64,000 nt of DNA from Lysobacterales bacterium. GTDB taxonomy: Bacteria > Pseudomonadota > Gammaproteobacteria > Xanthomonadales > Ahniellaceae. Position 1 is the stretch's first letter. The number at the start of each line of letters is the position of its first letter. Below the pieces are notes generated by a model. That model was not told the origin of the DNA. It made no database searches and saw only the letters and a program-made list of their open reading frames with translations. The stretch spans positions 174,604 to 238,603 of the forward strand of contig JACPFU010000014.1 in NCBI GenBank assembly GCA_016182785.1, written 5' to 3'. The translations under genes and the position numbers were made by a program. This document shows, piece after piece, positions 1 through 8,935 of this stretch.

Positions 1-2
1 AC

Positions 3-572
3 AAGCCGGCTTCAACCTCGGGATTCAGCCTGGTTGAGTTGATGCTCGCGATGACGCTTGGTCTGATCGTGATCGGTTCGGTCTTGACGCTCTTCGTCTC
101 GATCTCATCAGCCAACGCCATCAACCTGCGCAGCACGCGACTCACGCAGGAGTTGCGTGCGGTTTCAGAGGTTATCGCAAGGGATATCCGGCGAGCGCGG
201 TTTGTAGATGGCTCAATCGCTCAGATCGGGCGTGGCGAGTCCGCGATCTCGCTGTTCAATGACGTGACCATTTCTGCAAACTGCATTCGCTATGCCTACG
301 AAAATGCGCCATTGGGGAACTATCGTTCTGTTAGTCGCAGGGTTTCCGATGGTGCTGGCCGGGTTGTCCTCGCGGCGAACAATGCGGCGTCTGACTGCGC
401 TGCCGACGGACTTCAGTTGTCCTCTGACGAGGTCGATATCACCGCACTGACCTTCACCCAGCCATTTCCGAATCTCGTTGAAGTGACCCTGACTGGAAGA
501 CTCCGCGCCACTCCTGCCGGAGCGACGAGATCTTTTGTCCAGTCAGTGCGCATTCGTTCGACCCAGCTGTAA
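3..572 (+). CDS. pilW: PilW-like minor type IV pilin (5' truncated by window edge)
   Basis: The reading frame is open from the window's left edge and shows the class III prepilin signature GFSLVELM followed by a hydrophobic helix, with an ATG inside the signature at 39. Prepilin peptidase would cut before the Phe of this motif, and the hydrophobic helix would anchor the subunit and pack it in the pilus core. The remainder has the size and composition of a PilW-type minor pilin, which primes pilus assembly at the inner membrane. It is followed after 17 bp by a PilX-like and then a PilV-like gene, the usual minor-pilin neighbourhood. The true start lies outside the window. The PilW assignment rests on context and the N-terminus; the fold is more certain than the name. 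Confidence 0.75.
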   Translation, partial: KPASTSGFSLVELMLAMTLGLIVIGSVLTLFVSISSANAINLRSTRLTQELRAVSEVIARDIRRARFVDGSIAQIGRGESAISLFNDVTISANCIRYAYENAPLGNYRSVSRRVSDGAGRVVLAANNAASDCAADGLQLSSDEVDITALTFTQPFPNLVEVTLTGRLRATPAGATRSFVQSVRIRSTQL

Positions 573-589
573 CTACTTTCGAGGTTGCC

Positions 590-2263
590 ATGAAAGCCAC
601 CAGACATGCATTCCGACATGAACGGCAGAGTCAGCAGGGATTGACGCTGATCATTGCGATCATTCTGCTTCTGCTCGTCACCGTGCTTTCCTTGTTCGCA
701 CTGAATGTCGGCGTGTTCGAGCAGAAGACGTCGGGTAATGACTACCGCGCGCGGATGGTAAACAAGACCGCTGAAATGGCGATCTCGCAAGGAATGGAGT
801 ACTTGAATCTCAATCGGGATATCGGTGATCTGGCATCTGGAGCCTGGACCAGGTGCGGTGCGGATGAGGAGTCGTTTCCGTGTGGCGCGGTGCCGGCGAC
901 TGTGAACGTCGACGGGGTGGATATCGCCTACCGCGGCAACATGTTCCGATTCGGCGGCGGTACTCAGGACGTCGATTCGAGCGGAGGCTTGGACGATGTC
1001 GAACGGCGCATGCTGCCGCTTGACCGGCGAGTCGCCGCGACTGCCGCGACGAATGGGTTTGCGGTGGAGTACGGTGTGGGCGCGCTCCTCTGTCGTGTCC
1101 AACGGCAGGACCCCCGGCCAAACCCGCTGCCTGTGGGTTATGTCGCTCCCCCCGCACGCTGCACTGCGGGAACCGATGCCGGGTCGATCAAGACGTACAC
1201 ATTGGTTGGAAGAGCCAGGATTCCAGGGGAAGGCGCCAGCGCGACATTGACCCAGACTGTGGGTGCCAAGCCAATCGTTGCGGACGCTCCGAGCACGCCG
1301 CCCATCGTCGCCAACGGTACCGTCAACATCACGGGTACATTGCAGGTAGTAACGAACCCGAACTCCGCGGGTCCCGGTGTTCCCGTCTCTGTCTGGACGC
1401 GCTCCGACGTCGACCGCAATGGCACGCCGAACACCTGCTACTTCGATGAGTTCTTCCGGTTTGGCTCGGGGAACAATAGCGGTCTCGGGTTTTTCCCGAT
1501 TCCGGTAGGTCACACATCGCACAATCACAAGCCGATCATCGTGTGCGATGACTGCTCCTGCCCGAGCGAGAATTCGATTTCGTATCCGAAGTCCGGGAAC
1601 CTCCAGCAAGAGGGGGAAGACATCCTGGACATCGACGGAAACGTGGGTGTGAATCGCGACGTGAGACCGCAGGACTATCCCTGTGATCTGTTCGCCTTCA
1701 TTTTCGGTCAGAACGCATGGGAAGACACGGACGGTGACTTGTTCTGCGAGACGAAGTTGATGGCGCCGGACCCTGACGGAGGGGCTGATATCGGCGCGGA
1801 TGAAGCATTCCTCAAGCAAAACGCCATCATCATCGATACCAACGCCGAATGCTCTCAGCTGGATGCGACTGCGAACGGCGTGTATTGGGTGCAAGAGAGT
1901 GCTGGTTGCGCCGACATCGGCGGAGATCTCGGAACGCCCTACCACCCCGCGATCGTGGTATGGGATCGACAAGTGCGTGTGGGCGCGCAGGGGCGGGTGT
2001 TCGGACTTCTTTTTGTGCGCAGCAGTGACGGCGATTTCACTGTTGCAGACGTCGTCTCTCCGGCGACCGGCGGCAATGCCGAATTCCGCACCAACGGGAA
2101 GTCGGCAATCTACGGAGCGGTTGTGGTGCAAGGCACGGCGCCACAGATCAATGGAACCGCAGCCATCATCTATTCCAAGGACGTGCTTGAGGGTTTTACG
2201 GGGACGCCATTCGAGCGAATGTCGTCGATGCCTGGATCGTGGACCGATCAGTCGTCGTATTGA
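590..2263 (+). CDS. pilX: PilX-like pilus assembly protein
   Basis: 557 aa. A short basic leader ending in QQG precedes LTLIIAIILLLLVTVLSLFA, a long hydrophobic helix typical of PilX N-terminal domains, which have a weaker prepilin motif than pilins. The segment FEQKTSGNDYRARMVNKTAE that follows is also typical of the family. The protein is much longer than the usual PilX of about 170-200 aa: from about residue 210 it carries a large Ser/Thr/Gly-rich region with several Cys pairs (for example CDDCSC), presumably an exported extra domain. The ATG at 590 is 17 bp after the pilW-like stop, consistent with one operon. Extended PilX proteins may contribute to tip adhesion; that is inference. Confidence 0.75.
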   Translation: MKATRHAFRHERQSQQGLTLIIAIILLLLVTVLSLFALNVGVFEQKTSGNDYRARMVNKTAEMAISQGMEYLNLNRDIGDLASGAWTRCGADEESFPCGAVPATVNVDGVDIAYRGNMFRFGGGTQDVDSSGGLDDVERRMLPLDRRVAATAATNGFAVEYGVGALLCRVQRQDPRPNPLPVGYVAPPARCTAGTDAGSIKTYTLVGRARIPGEGASATLTQTVGAKPIVADAPSTPPIVANGTVNITGTLQVVTNPNSAGPGVPVSVWTRSDVDRNGTPNTCYFDEFFRFGSGNNSGLGFFPIPVGHTSHNHKPIIVCDDCSCPSENSISYPKSGNLQQEGEDILDIDGNVGVNRDVRPQDYPCDLFAFIFGQNAWEDTDGDLFCETKLMAPDPDGGADIGADEAFLKQNAIIIDTNAECSQLDATANGVYWVQESAGCADIGGDLGTPYHPAIVVWDRQVRVGAQGRVFGLLFVRSSDGDFTVADVVSPATGGNAEFRTNGKSAIYGAVVVQGTAPQINGTAAIIYSKDVLEGFTGTPFERMSSMPGSWTDQSSY

Positions 2264-2281
2264 TCCAGCAGGAGACATCCT

Positions 2282-5023
2282 ATGAACGTTCTGAAAAATC
2301 GTGTTCCAGCGGGCTTCTCCCTGATTGAGGTCATGGTCGCCGTGCTGGTTCTTTCCACCGGGCTGCTAGCGCTTGCCGCGTTGCAGGCTACGTTGACGCG
2401 CAACAGCGCGGATGCGAAGTCGCGTTCCCAGGTCGTTGCGTACGTGGATAGCTCCATGGAAGCGCTGCGCTCCAGGCCGTTCAATCAGATCGGCTCATCG
2501 CAGTTGACCGCATGGCTAACCGACTCGTCGCGCAAGACGGCATTGCAGAATGCGGCTGGGGTCACCTTGGGTACGCCAGTTGCGACTGTGACCCACTATG
2601 TGGCACCGAGCGGGTCAACGAGTTTCTCGCCATGGACCGGATCCACCGCACCGTCAGAGGCATTGCCCCAGTACAAGCAGGTCAGGATCTCGATTCCCTA
2701 TACGGACTCCATGGGACAGACTCGGACGTTCGCGCAGACCGACATCGTCAGCCCATTGTCCATTCGGGCGGACTCGACCTTGGTCGATACGCCTCCGAGC
2801 GGGTCGACTCAGCCCAGCCCCACGGTGATTCAAGCCACGCCCAGTCAGCCCGGCCTGATCCCGATCGCAGTGGGTGACAACCAGAACACGGCGGCTACGA
2901 ATCCCAAGCCAGTTCTGGTGGCGGGAGAGAGCGTTCTGGCGACCCGCTTCGACGTGTTGACCTACCAGAATGAGAATTCGAGCGATGCCCGCGTGCAGCG
3001 CAAGGTCGATACGCTGATGGTGCAGTGCACGTGCCAGTTCGGCTCGGCCCCGAGTTCCGTGAACGAGGTGCTCAAGACGCGGTTCCGACCCACTTTCTGG
3101 ACCGGCAACCAGTATTCCTCGCCGAAGACGACCACGGAAGCAGGGGTCGCTCCAGTTCAGACTTGGGAAGTTCCGTCTACGAGTCGACCGAACCAGGATC
3201 CTGCGCAGTCGCCCTATTGCCTGGATTGCTGCCGCGATCATCAGGACGGTACTGGCGCCGTAGAGAAGTTCTCGCCGACGATGTCCTCGCATGGCCACTT
3301 CCGCCGCGACAATACCGGAACGCTGCAACTCGTCTCGTCGGGCCAATACGAAGAGGCTTGCCGCCTGATTCGTGTGGATGGCGTCTACCATGTCGCCAGC
3401 GACATGAACATGTTGCACATGAATCTGCTTGAGACGAAGGACGACGCGAGAAGCTACCTTCCGAGCAGTACCGGAACGAGCAATTACCAGCATTTCGTGC
3501 TGTCTTACTTGAGCGACCAGACCTCGCCATTGAGCACGATCAACTCTTCCCAGGTGGACGGCGCGGCGCTGGAGACTGTCAATTCGCTGAATCGGCCCGC
3601 TTTGCTGAGCATGCTCCGGACGGCAACCGAGAAGAGGTATCTGCATAACCGCGGGTTGTATCTGGACTACATTGAGGAGGACGCACTGACCTTCCTTACG
3701 GAGAAGCTGGCGGCTTGCGGCGATGTGGACTGTCTCTTGCCATACATTCCGTTCGTCTCCATCAACACGACCGAAATTTCGCGCTGGTCGACGTCCAGCA
3801 GCACGTTGATCGTCGACAACAGTTCCGGTTACGTGGGGCAGACTGCAGATGAGCCCGCTCGCGGTCGACTGACTCCAGGCGCCGGTGCTGCAGATGGGCA
3901 GCGGATCAACACCGCGGTGACGATGCACGAGTCGAATCCGGGCTTGGTTGCGTCCGTGGCGATCAATGCGAACCGTACTGGCCAGAAGGCTGACCAGCAA
4001 GCGGTGCTCTATGGAACAGCGGTTGACACCGATAGCGACGGGTTGTCCGACGCGACTGAAGCTGACCTTGGCACAGATCCAAACAACCCGGATACAGATG
4101 GCGACGGGTTGCGCGACGGTGCCGAAGTCAATCCGACTGCGCCGACACCAGCCACTGACCCGCTGCGTGCGGACACCGACGGAGACGGAGTCAACGATGG
4201 CACCGAACTCACCAATGGCACCGATCCGACGCGTGTCGATACCGACGGAGACGGTGTGAATGACGGCACCGACAACTGCCCGCTGAACCCGAATCCGGAC
4301 CAGTTGGATTCTGATGGGGATGGCATGGGCGACGTCTGCGATATGCCTGGAGATCGCGACAACGATGGTGTTCGGGACAACGACGATAACTGCCCGGAAG
4401 TCGCCAATCCGGATCAGAACGACACTGACCTCGATGGCATCGGTGATGCATGCGATCCTGCGGGATCGGTGAGCTTCACCGTGACGGTCACTGGCATCGG
4501 AACGGTCAGCGCTTCCGCGCCGCCGACCGTGGACTGGATCGTGGGCAGTGGAAACACTCGCGCCTGCACGCCGGTCAATGCGCCGAGCGGCACCAGTGTG
4601 GCGTACTGGACGTGCCAGGCGTTCCCGACCTATGGCAACGACATCCGGTTGGTGGTCGGGAAGTACTCCGGCAAGGATGCGTCGACTCCAGCTCCGATCA
4701 GCGTCACGAACTCGGCGGTCTGTCCGAACATCACCGGCAACAAGACCAGCAGCCGGAAGTACTGCCAGAGCTTTGCGTTGGGTACTGTCGCGCTGGACAA
4801 CCAGATCGTGGTTCCGAACCCGTTCGGCGCTCCCGCAAATGACCGCACGCAAGGCGAGACGACAACGATCAGCATTCCGCAGCTGTCCGCAACGCTGCCG
4901 CATGCGGTCACTGTCAGTTTCGTTCAGCAGGGGGCGGTACAGGCTGGTGACGTGCTTGGAGCCTACCTCTCCACTCCGGTTTGCCCAACGTCCGGAAATG
5001 GCGTCTCGTTCGTTTGCCCCTGA
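2282..5023 (+). CDS. pilV: PilV-like minor pilin with thrombospondin type 3 repeats
   Basis: 913 aa. The N-terminus has a prepilin cleavage site and helix ([20 protein letters not shown]), diagnostic of a PilV-type pilin; ordinary PilV proteins are below 200 aa. The middle part is rich in Cys. Residues about 582-727 hold a run of Asp-rich calcium-binding repeats (DTDSDG, DTDGDG three times, DSDGDG, DRDNDG, DTDLDG) with paired Cys as in thrombospondin type 3 repeats. A beta-rich C-terminal domain of about 180 aa follows. This looks like a pilus-tip adhesin made by fusing a minor pilin to a Ca2+-stiffened stalk. It ends the operon; a hairpin and half of a disrupted terminator follow. Confidence 0.8.
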   Translation: MNVLKNRVPAGFSLIEVMVAVLVLSTGLLALAALQATLTRNSADAKSRSQVVAYVDSSMEALRSRPFNQIGSSQLTAWLTDSSRKTALQNAAGVTLGTPVATVTHYVAPSGSTSFSPWTGSTAPSEALPQYKQVRISIPYTDSMGQTRTFAQTDIVSPLSIRADSTLVDTPPSGSTQPSPTVIQATPSQPGLIPIAVGDNQNTAATNPKPVLVAGESVLATRFDVLTYQNENSSDARVQRKVDTLMVQCTCQFGSAPSSVNEVLKTRFRPTFWTGNQYSSPKTTTEAGVAPVQTWEVPSTSRPNQDPAQSPYCLDCCRDHQDGTGAVEKFSPTMSSHGHFRRDNTGTLQLVSSGQYEEACRLIRVDGVYHVASDMNMLHMNLLETKDDARSYLPSSTGTSNYQHFVLSYLSDQTSPLSTINSSQVDGAALETVNSLNRPALLSMLRTATEKRYLHNRGLYLDYIEEDALTFLTEKLAACGDVDCLLPYIPFVSINTTEISRWSTSSSTLIVDNSSGYVGQTADEPARGRLTPGAGAADGQRINTAVTMHESNPGLVASVAINANRTGQKADQQAVLYGTAVDTDSDGLSDATEADLGTDPNNPDTDGDGLRDGAEVNPTAPTPATDPLRADTDGDGVNDGTELTNGTDPTRVDTDGDGVNDGTDNCPLNPNPDQLDSDGDGMGDVCDMPGDRDNDGVRDNDDNCPEVANPDQNDTDLDGIGDACDPAGSVSFTVTVTGIGTVSASAPPTVDWIVGSGNTRACTPVNAPSGTSVAYWTCQAFPTYGNDIRLVVGKYSGKDASTPAPISVTNSAVCPNITGNKTSSRKYCQSFALGTVALDNQIVVPNPFGAPANDRTQGETTTISIPQLSATLPHAVTVSFVQQGAVQAGDVLGAYLSTPVCPTSGNGVSFVCP

Positions 5024-5059
5024 AGCCTGGGAGTCAATGAAGACGTAGCGCCCCAAGAT

Positions 5060-5088
5060 GCGCCCTCGTGGAATCACCGCGAGGGCGC
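5060..5088 (+). terminator. Hairpin after the pilin operon
   Basis: A 9-bp perfect stem (GCGCCCTCG with CGAGGGCGC, 11-nt loop) lies 36 bp after the pilV-like stop. No U-tract follows, so it is a weak terminator or a 3' end protecting hairpin. The stronger intrinsic terminator just downstream has been split by the prophage. Confidence 0.45.
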
Positions 5089-5144
5089 TGCTTCGCAGGT
5101 CTTGATAGGCCCTTCGGCACGGCGCCGAGCAGGCCCGAAAAAAC

Positions 5145-5162
5145 AAAACCCCCGCGTCTCGC
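5145..5162. terminator. Left half of a bidirectional terminator split by the prophage
   Basis: AAAACCCCCGCGTC (5145-5158) plus loop TCGC (5159-5162). Its partner GACGCGGGGGTTTT now lies at 46448-46461, on the other side of the prophage. Joined, the two give a perfect 14-bp stem with a tetraloop, A-rich on one side and T-rich on the other: a bidirectional intrinsic terminator serving the rightward pilin operon and the leftward tRNA-Asn gene. In the present state neither half can form the original hairpin. Confidence 0.85.
5157..5162. repeat. Target-site duplication TCTCGC, left copy
   Basis: TCTCGC directly precedes the TG that starts the prophage. An identical hexamer follows the terminal CA at 46442-46447. 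A duplication of this size is the expected footprint of DDE-transposase insertion. Confidence 0.9.
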
Positions 5163-5207
5163 TGTTCCGGGACAGGATATCCGGGGGGACGGCGACACGA
5201 TAATTCC
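5163..5207 (+). repeat. Prophage left end with two transposase-binding boxes
   Basis: Counting from the terminal T, GATAT lies at 14-18 and GATAATTCC at 37-45. The right end, read inward, has GATAATT at 14-20 and GATAATTCC at 37-45, so box positions match exactly. Two 23-bp-spaced repeats per end are the arrangement known for Tn552 and BcepMu. A further shared CGATCTT lies at about 54-61 from both ends. Confidence 0.85.
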
Positions 5208-5250
5208 GGGGAATAGCGATCTTCATGGGGAAGAATCGGGAAGCCGAGAA

Positions 5251-5276
5251 TAAGACACTTCCGCGCTGCGGAAGGC
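5251..5276 (-). terminator. Terminator of the leftward early operon
   Basis: A 7-bp stem CTTCCGC / GCGGAAG with a 3-nt loop (5258-5274). In the leftward transcript it is followed by a U-rich stretch (TGTCTTATTCT). It lies 18 bp past the last early gene and inside the phage left end. Confidence 0.5.
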
Positions 5277-5293
5277 GCGGCGGACCGGCCAGG

Positions 5294-5560
5294 TCAGCGA
5301 TCGTCAGGCTCGAACCGGATGCAGGCTGGCGACCGAGCGCGGATGTCCGACGCCGTGCCACCGGTCCAGCGTCCGCGGTTGAGTTGGCACTTCAGGTAGC
5401 GGCCGGCGACGCCCGGCTTCCGCACACAATGGCGGCACTTGCCGCAGGTCAGGTCCGCCGGGCCGGAGCCAGGTTGCGCGGCGTAGCCGTTCGGCCGGGT
5501 CGGCTGGCGGCCGGCCTGCGGAGGTTCTGGCTGCGGGCCGAATAGGCCGTCCACGATCAC
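5294..5560 (-). CDS. Small Cys-rich phage protein
   Basis: 88 aa, last gene of the early operon. A GTG start is chosen because it overlaps the stop of the Mor-like gene (GTGA), the junction used throughout this operon. Residues 39-45 form CGKCRHC, with further Cys at 58 and 80, before TGGTASDIRARSPAC; this spacing suggests a single zinc-binding knuckle. Similar short proteins occur in many Mu-like and lambdoid prophages, with unknown function. The N-terminal 35 residues are Pro/Gly-rich and probably disordered. Confidence 0.65.
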   Translation of the reverse strand: MIVDGLFGPQPEPPQAGRQPTRPNGYAAQPGSGPADLTCGKCRHCVRKPGVAGRYLKCQLNRGRWTGGTASDIRARSPACIRFEPDDR

Positions 5561-5952
5561 GGCGCTTCCTCCGGCGGCATCGCACCAGGTGCGGTAAACA
5601 TGTCGGTCTGGCGCGCTTCGCGTTCGGCCTTCTCGATTGCGCGAACGCGGCGGCAGATGCGCAGGATGCTGACGTAGCTCAGTTCGTACTTCTTGATCAG
5701 GGACTCGACGTTCCGGCCGGCGGCGCGGTTGTACTCGGCGTAGATCTCGCGATCGCGCTGGGAGGCCTTGAAGGCCATGCACAGCGGCATGTAGAGGCTC
5801 TGGCCGGCGTATTCCTGCGAGATCTCAAGGGCGATCTCGATACCGAGTTCGTCGGCACGCTCGGACGCGACGCCGAGCCGGTCCACCAAGGTCGTGGATG
5901 CGATGCGGGACCAATCGCGAATCATTTCGGGGATGAGATCGGCGTCTTTCAT
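5557..5952 (-). CDS. mor: Mor/C-family transcription activator
   Basis: 131 aa, matching the 129-aa Mu Mor. Mor activates the middle promoter in Mu by binding a dyad upstream of a promoter lacking a good -35. Here the central segment (EIALEISQEYAGQSLYMPL, then a basic HTH around NVESLIKKYELSYVSILRICRR) fits the Mor dimerisation plus helix-turn-helix layout. It lies at the distal end of the early operon, as mor does. No separate C-type activator is visible, so this protein may control all late genes. The repeated element at 19502 and 30133 is its likely target (inference). Confidence 0.82.
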   Translation of the reverse strand: MKDADLIPEMIRDWSRIASTTLVDRLGVASERADELGIEIALEISQEYAGQSLYMPLCMAFKASQRDREIYAEYNRAAGRNVESLIKKYELSYVSILRICRRVRAIEKAEREARQTDMFTAPGAMPPEEAP

Positions 5953-5964
5953 GGCGTGGCGGCC

Positions 5965-6441
5965 TTATCGGAATTCGACGCCGGTGCGGCGGCACCAGCG
6001 CTTCAGCTGTTCAATCACGCGCTGCGCAGCCAAAGGCGGCAACAGCTCCGGTGCGTCGTAGCCGACGCCGTCCGGGTTCCACTTCTCGCTCTGGCGGCGC
6101 ACGAACGCGCGCAGCGCCTTGTCGCTGGCGTCGCGCACCTGGCCGGCGTCGGCCAGCTTCGACCAGAGCAGCTTGACCAGGGCGAGCTGCGTGCCGGCGT
6201 CGGCCTGGGCGGTGCGGGCGCGCTTCTGGACGGGCTGCCAGCCGCAGGCGCGCAGGTGTCGCAGGACCGCCGCACGGCCAGCGTGGTCGAGCTCGCCAGC
6301 CGAATCGACGCGAACGACCGTCTGGAGCATCGCGCGATAGGCCGAGTCGTCCGGTCCGTCGATCAACTTCAGGGCGGCAGCGGCCATGTGGATCTGCGCG
6401 AGATCGGCCTTGCGCTGCGCGGCGGCCGGGCGCGGCGTCAT
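5965..6441 (-). CDS. gemA: GemA-like regulatory protein (Mu gp16 family)
   Basis: 158 aa. Start ATG overlaps the upstream stop (ATGA). The sequence fits the gp16/GemA family (DUF1018): an N-terminal helix preceding DDSAYRAMLQTVVRVDSAGE, the conserved pattern where the protein checks and recruits, and a C-terminal part with KWNPDGVGYDAPELLPPL. In Mu, GemA alters host gene expression and DNA supercoiling during lytic growth. Its position next to mor agrees with Mu-like phages. Confidence 0.8.
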   Translation of the reverse strand: MTPRPAAAQRKADLAQIHMAAAALKLIDGPDDSAYRAMLQTVVRVDSAGELDHAGRAAVLRHLRACGWQPVQKRARTAQADAGTQLALVKLLWSKLADAGQVRDASDKALRAFVRRQSEKWNPDGVGYDAPELLPPLAAQRVIEQLKRWCRRTGVEFR

Positions 6442-6713
6442 CGAATCGGGCTCGACAGGGCGGCTCGAAACGGCCGGCGCTCCAGCTCGCGACCTTGCGG
6501 TTCGCGTGGCTTCTCCGTCGACGGAAAGAAAGTCGACTCGACACCGTCGACGTGGGTCATGAACGCAACCTCGACCTTCGCCGAATTGATAATGGTCTGA
6601 GCGACCTCGGCAATGGTTCGCGCCCGGTCCAGTTCCATCGGTTTGTCGGTGTCCTGCAACGCTTCCAGCGTCGCGAACAGGTGGTTTCTGAGGTCATCGA
6701 TCTTGTTCTTCAT
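6438..6713 (-). CDS. Conserved small early phage protein
   Basis: 91 aa, overlapping both neighbours (20 bp with the HNH gene upstream, ATGA with gemA). The first 50 residues (MKNKIDDLRNHLFATLEALQ, then an acidic helix and an amphipathic IAEVAQTIINSAKVEVAF) are a pattern seen in many Mu-like prophages. The C-terminal 35 residues are Arg/Pro-rich. Function is unknown; the short helical build suggests a binding partner of another early protein. Confidence 0.65.
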   Translation of the reverse strand: MKNKIDDLRNHLFATLEALQDTDKPMELDRARTIAEVAQTIINSAKVEVAFMTHVDGVESTFFPSTEKPREPQGRELERRPFRAALSSPIR

Positions 6714-7524
6714 GCTGGCGGCTCCGCTTGTTGATCTGTCGAACGAGGCGCCCGCGCAGCCGGCAGACGTCGGCCAGCTCGGGCGGTAGGTTGTGGATCG
6801 TGTTTCGACGCATCAGCTCGGCGCGGGTCACAAGTTCGATCGCATCGAGCGTGATTTGGGCTTCTTCTGTCGTGACTCGACCTGGTCGGAAAACGACGAC
6901 GTGACCAGCTGGTACCGGACCGTTCGTGGCTTCCCACACCAGGCGGTGCACACCAGTCCAGCGTCGAGCTGGAACGATGCTCTGATCGTCCGTGACCTTG
7001 CGTTCCAGGTAGCCATCGGCGCAGATGCGCACGGTGCCGATCGGGAGATAGTTGCGAGACTCGCTCGCCGGACGGCCCGACTTGAACTGAGTTTCGGACA
7101 TGCGCCCTGGCGACCAGCCTGGTCGACGCACGCCCTTGTTGTGCGGTACGAGCCCTTTTTGAAACCGCGTAGCGATCATGGCGGGCGTCTGATGGGCCCG
7201 ATTGATTCGACGGCTTCGGTCGCTCGCCAGGAACGCTGCCGACTTCTTCAGGCCGAGGCGGTGCGCGGCGTTATAGATGGTCGGGAGCGACACGCCCATC
7301 GCGGTCGCGAGGTCTGCTGTTAGCTGGTCCGGATACTCTGCGCGAATGCGCGCGAGCTGCTCCGGCGTCAGCTTTTCGCGAGGCTTGTGCCAGCCCAACT
7401 CCCGAGATCGCCGAGCAATCGATCTGCGGTCACGCCCCAGCTCGCGACCGATTGCCGAGAACGATCGAGCGGCAGCAATGCCGTCGCGGATGACGCGCAT
7501 TTCGTCGGGCGTGTATCGGCTCAC
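6694..7524 (-). CDS. HNH endonuclease-like protein with two N-terminal HTH motifs
   Basis: 276 aa; GTG start overlaps the upstream stop. Residues about 1-50 and 52-95 each look like a helix-turn-helix (FSAIGRELGRDRRSIARRSR; ATAMGVSLPTIYNAAHRLGL). A basic linker leads to the nuclease core at about 190-212: HRLVWEATNGPVPAGHVVVF has the H-N-H pattern (H193, N201, H208). It may act as a site-specific nuclease of homing type, or aid phage DNA metabolism. Such genes are common in early regions of transposable phages. Confidence 0.75.
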   Translation of the reverse strand: MSRYTPDEMRVIRDGIAAARSFSAIGRELGRDRRSIARRSRELGWHKPREKLTPEQLARIRAEYPDQLTADLATAMGVSLPTIYNAAHRLGLKKSAAFLASDRSRRINRAHQTPAMIATRFQKGLVPHNKGVRRPGWSPGRMSETQFKSGRPASESRNYLPIGTVRICADGYLERKVTDDQSIVPARRWTGVHRLVWEATNGPVPAGHVVVFRPGRVTTEEAQITLDAIELVTRAELMRRNTIHNLPPELADVCRLRGRLVRQINKRSRQHEEQDR

Positions 7525-7715
7525 GACGCGTGCTCCAGCCGTTCCATCTGTTCGTATGCCACGACGACTGCGATGTCCTCGGCGGCAGCGATGTCTCGCA
7601 GCACGACCTCAGATGACTTGTGATCGGTCACTTCCCAGACGAAGCCGTGACGATCGACTCCGGGAACGAGTTCACGGACCAACATGCAGTAGCGTCGGCG
7701 GCGCGCCTTCTTCAC
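7521..7715 (-). CDS. Small early phage protein, unknown
   Basis: 64 aa. GTG start overlaps the gam-like stop; the end overlaps the HNH gene start. A basic N-terminus (KKARRRRYC) precedes an acidic, Val-rich C-terminus. The tight overlaps on both sides support that it is translated. I do not recognise a family. Confidence 0.5.
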   Translation of the reverse strand: MKKARRRRYCMLVRELVPGVDRHGFVWEVTDHKSSEVVLRDIAAAEDIAVVVAYEQMERLEHAS

Positions 7716-8242
7716 GGCGCGACCTCCTCCAACTCGGTCGCAAACGGCACGATGACGAAGTCCTCACCCTGATTGATCGTGATGCCTTTCACGTGCTCGA
7801 CTGCGGCCTGGTCGGCCAGGATGGCTTCCTTGTCCACCTCTTCCTTGGTGCGGATGAAGCGGTCGAGGCCGAGTTCGCGCAGCGCTTTCAGCACCGCCGT
7901 CATCGCGCGAATGCCGACCGACGGCGGGCGCGTGCGCCATCGCAGTTCGCCGTTGCCGAGGCGCACGGTCTTGGTGCGGCCGTCCTTGGTCAGCTCGGCG
8001 CGGTTGGCTTCGGCCCACACCTGAACGCCGTGCGAGAGCGTCTTGATTGCTTCTGCGGCTGGCTTCGCCTGGTCCTCGAACTCGGACCTGGCAGCCGATA
8101 GCCTGTCGTTCATCGCCGTCTGGATGGTTTCGCGCTCGCGTTGCAGGCGACCGATCTCGGCGATCGCCTCATCGACTTCTTGCCGGTTCTTCGGCACATA
8201 GGGCGCGGCTTCGGTCTTGATTCGGGCATTGCGGCTGGACAT
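7712..8242 (-). CDS. gam: Gam-like host-nuclease inhibitor
   Basis: 176 aa, the usual size of Mu Gam. Gam binds ends of double-stranded DNA as a Ku-like dimer and shields them from RecBCD. Visible here: a long charged N-terminal coiled coil (about 18-85) and the family block LGNGELRWRTRPPSVGI at about 98-114, then an acidic C-terminus with GITINQGEDFVIVPF. ATG with a good upstream context; located downstream of the transposition genes as in Mu. Confidence 0.88.
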   Translation of the reverse strand: MSSRNARIKTEAAPYVPKNRQEVDEAIAEIGRLQRERETIQTAMNDRLSAARSEFEDQAKPAAEAIKTLSHGVQVWAEANRAELTKDGRTKTVRLGNGELRWRTRPPSVGIRAMTAVLKALRELGLDRFIRTKEEVDKEAILADQAAVEHVKGITINQGEDFVIVPFATELEEVAP

Positions 8243-8253
8243 CGTGGTACTCC

Positions 8254-8598
8254 TCAGGTTGGCAAGTGCATCTGGCCCATCAGGTCGGGCACGGAGACGC
8301 GTTTCATGGCGGACACCTGCTTCAGCGAGCGCATGGCGCGGCTGGTCAGGAATTCGCAGGTGAGCTGCAACTCGTCCGCGTTGGCGGCGATGAAGTAGCC
8401 CGTCTTCGGGTGCGCGCAGACGTGATGGCCGGCTTCGCGCAGCTGCTCGACGACCAGGCGCAGGTCGCGCTCGCGGCAGACGCGGCCGCCGGCGATCTGA
8501 TTGACTTCGTCGACCAGCTTCGTGGCCGTGACACCGTTGCGTGCGCCGATGTGGTCGCGCAGCGCGACCAGCAGCAGATCTGTGGTGAGCCTAGACAT
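8254..8598 (-). CDS. Small winged-helix-like early protein
   Basis: 114 aa, overlapping the upstream gene by 8 bp. The sequence (LLLVALRDHIGARNGVTATK, RERDLRLVVEQLREAGHHVC, then KTGYFIAANADEL) reads as a winged helix: helix, recognition helix and beta-wing. It resembles short phage proteins placed upstream of gam in Mu-like genomes. A regulatory or DNA-binding role is inferred. Confidence 0.6.
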   Translation of the reverse strand: MSRLTTDLLLVALRDHIGARNGVTATKLVDEVNQIAGGRVCRERDLRLVVEQLREAGHHVCAHPKTGYFIAANADELQLTCEFLTSRAMRSLKQVSAMKRVSVPDLMGQMHLPT

Positions 8599-8935
8599 CG
8601 ATTTCTCCTACTGTCAGCCGAGCGGAACCGAGGCGGCGGGCGCGGGCGCGGCGTTCGGCGACTTCGCGCGCGCGCTGCATCAGGTGGTAGGTCGAGGCCC
8701 GGCTCATGCCGTCGAAACGGCTTGAAATGGCGCGCCAGTTGTGCGCGTCGAGCAGCTTCTCGGCCAGGACGATTTCAGCGCGCTCCATCACGACTGCATG
8801 CCGTGTGCGACGGGCTTGCTCGCAGCGGCGCAGTGCTGCCCGCTCATGGCCGTGATCAAGCACCGGGAGCAGCCGCGTGCCGGGCGGGAAACCCCAGCCG
8901 AGCGGGATGACGGCGTCGCGCGCGATCGCGTTCAC
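8591..8935 (-). CDS. Small early phage protein with HTH-like segment
   Basis: 114 aa. GTG start at 8935 overlaps the previous stop (GTGA). Arg-rich, with a plausible helix-turn-helix at residues about 65-90 (WRAISSRFDGMSRASTYHLM). No family recognised; DNA binding is inference from composition and position in the transposition operon. Confidence 0.55.
   Translation of the reverse strand: MNAIARDAVIPLGWGFPPGTRLLPVLDHGHERAALRRCEQARRTRHAVVMERAEIVLAEKLLDAHNWRAISSRFDGMSRASTYHLMQRAREVAERRARARRLGSARLTVGEIDV

Noticed and set aside
413..5146. Long minus-strand frames opposite the pilin genes (413-2278, 2654-5146)
   Set aside because: They mirror GC-rich coding frames on the plus strand, have Arg/His-rich composition and no family motif.
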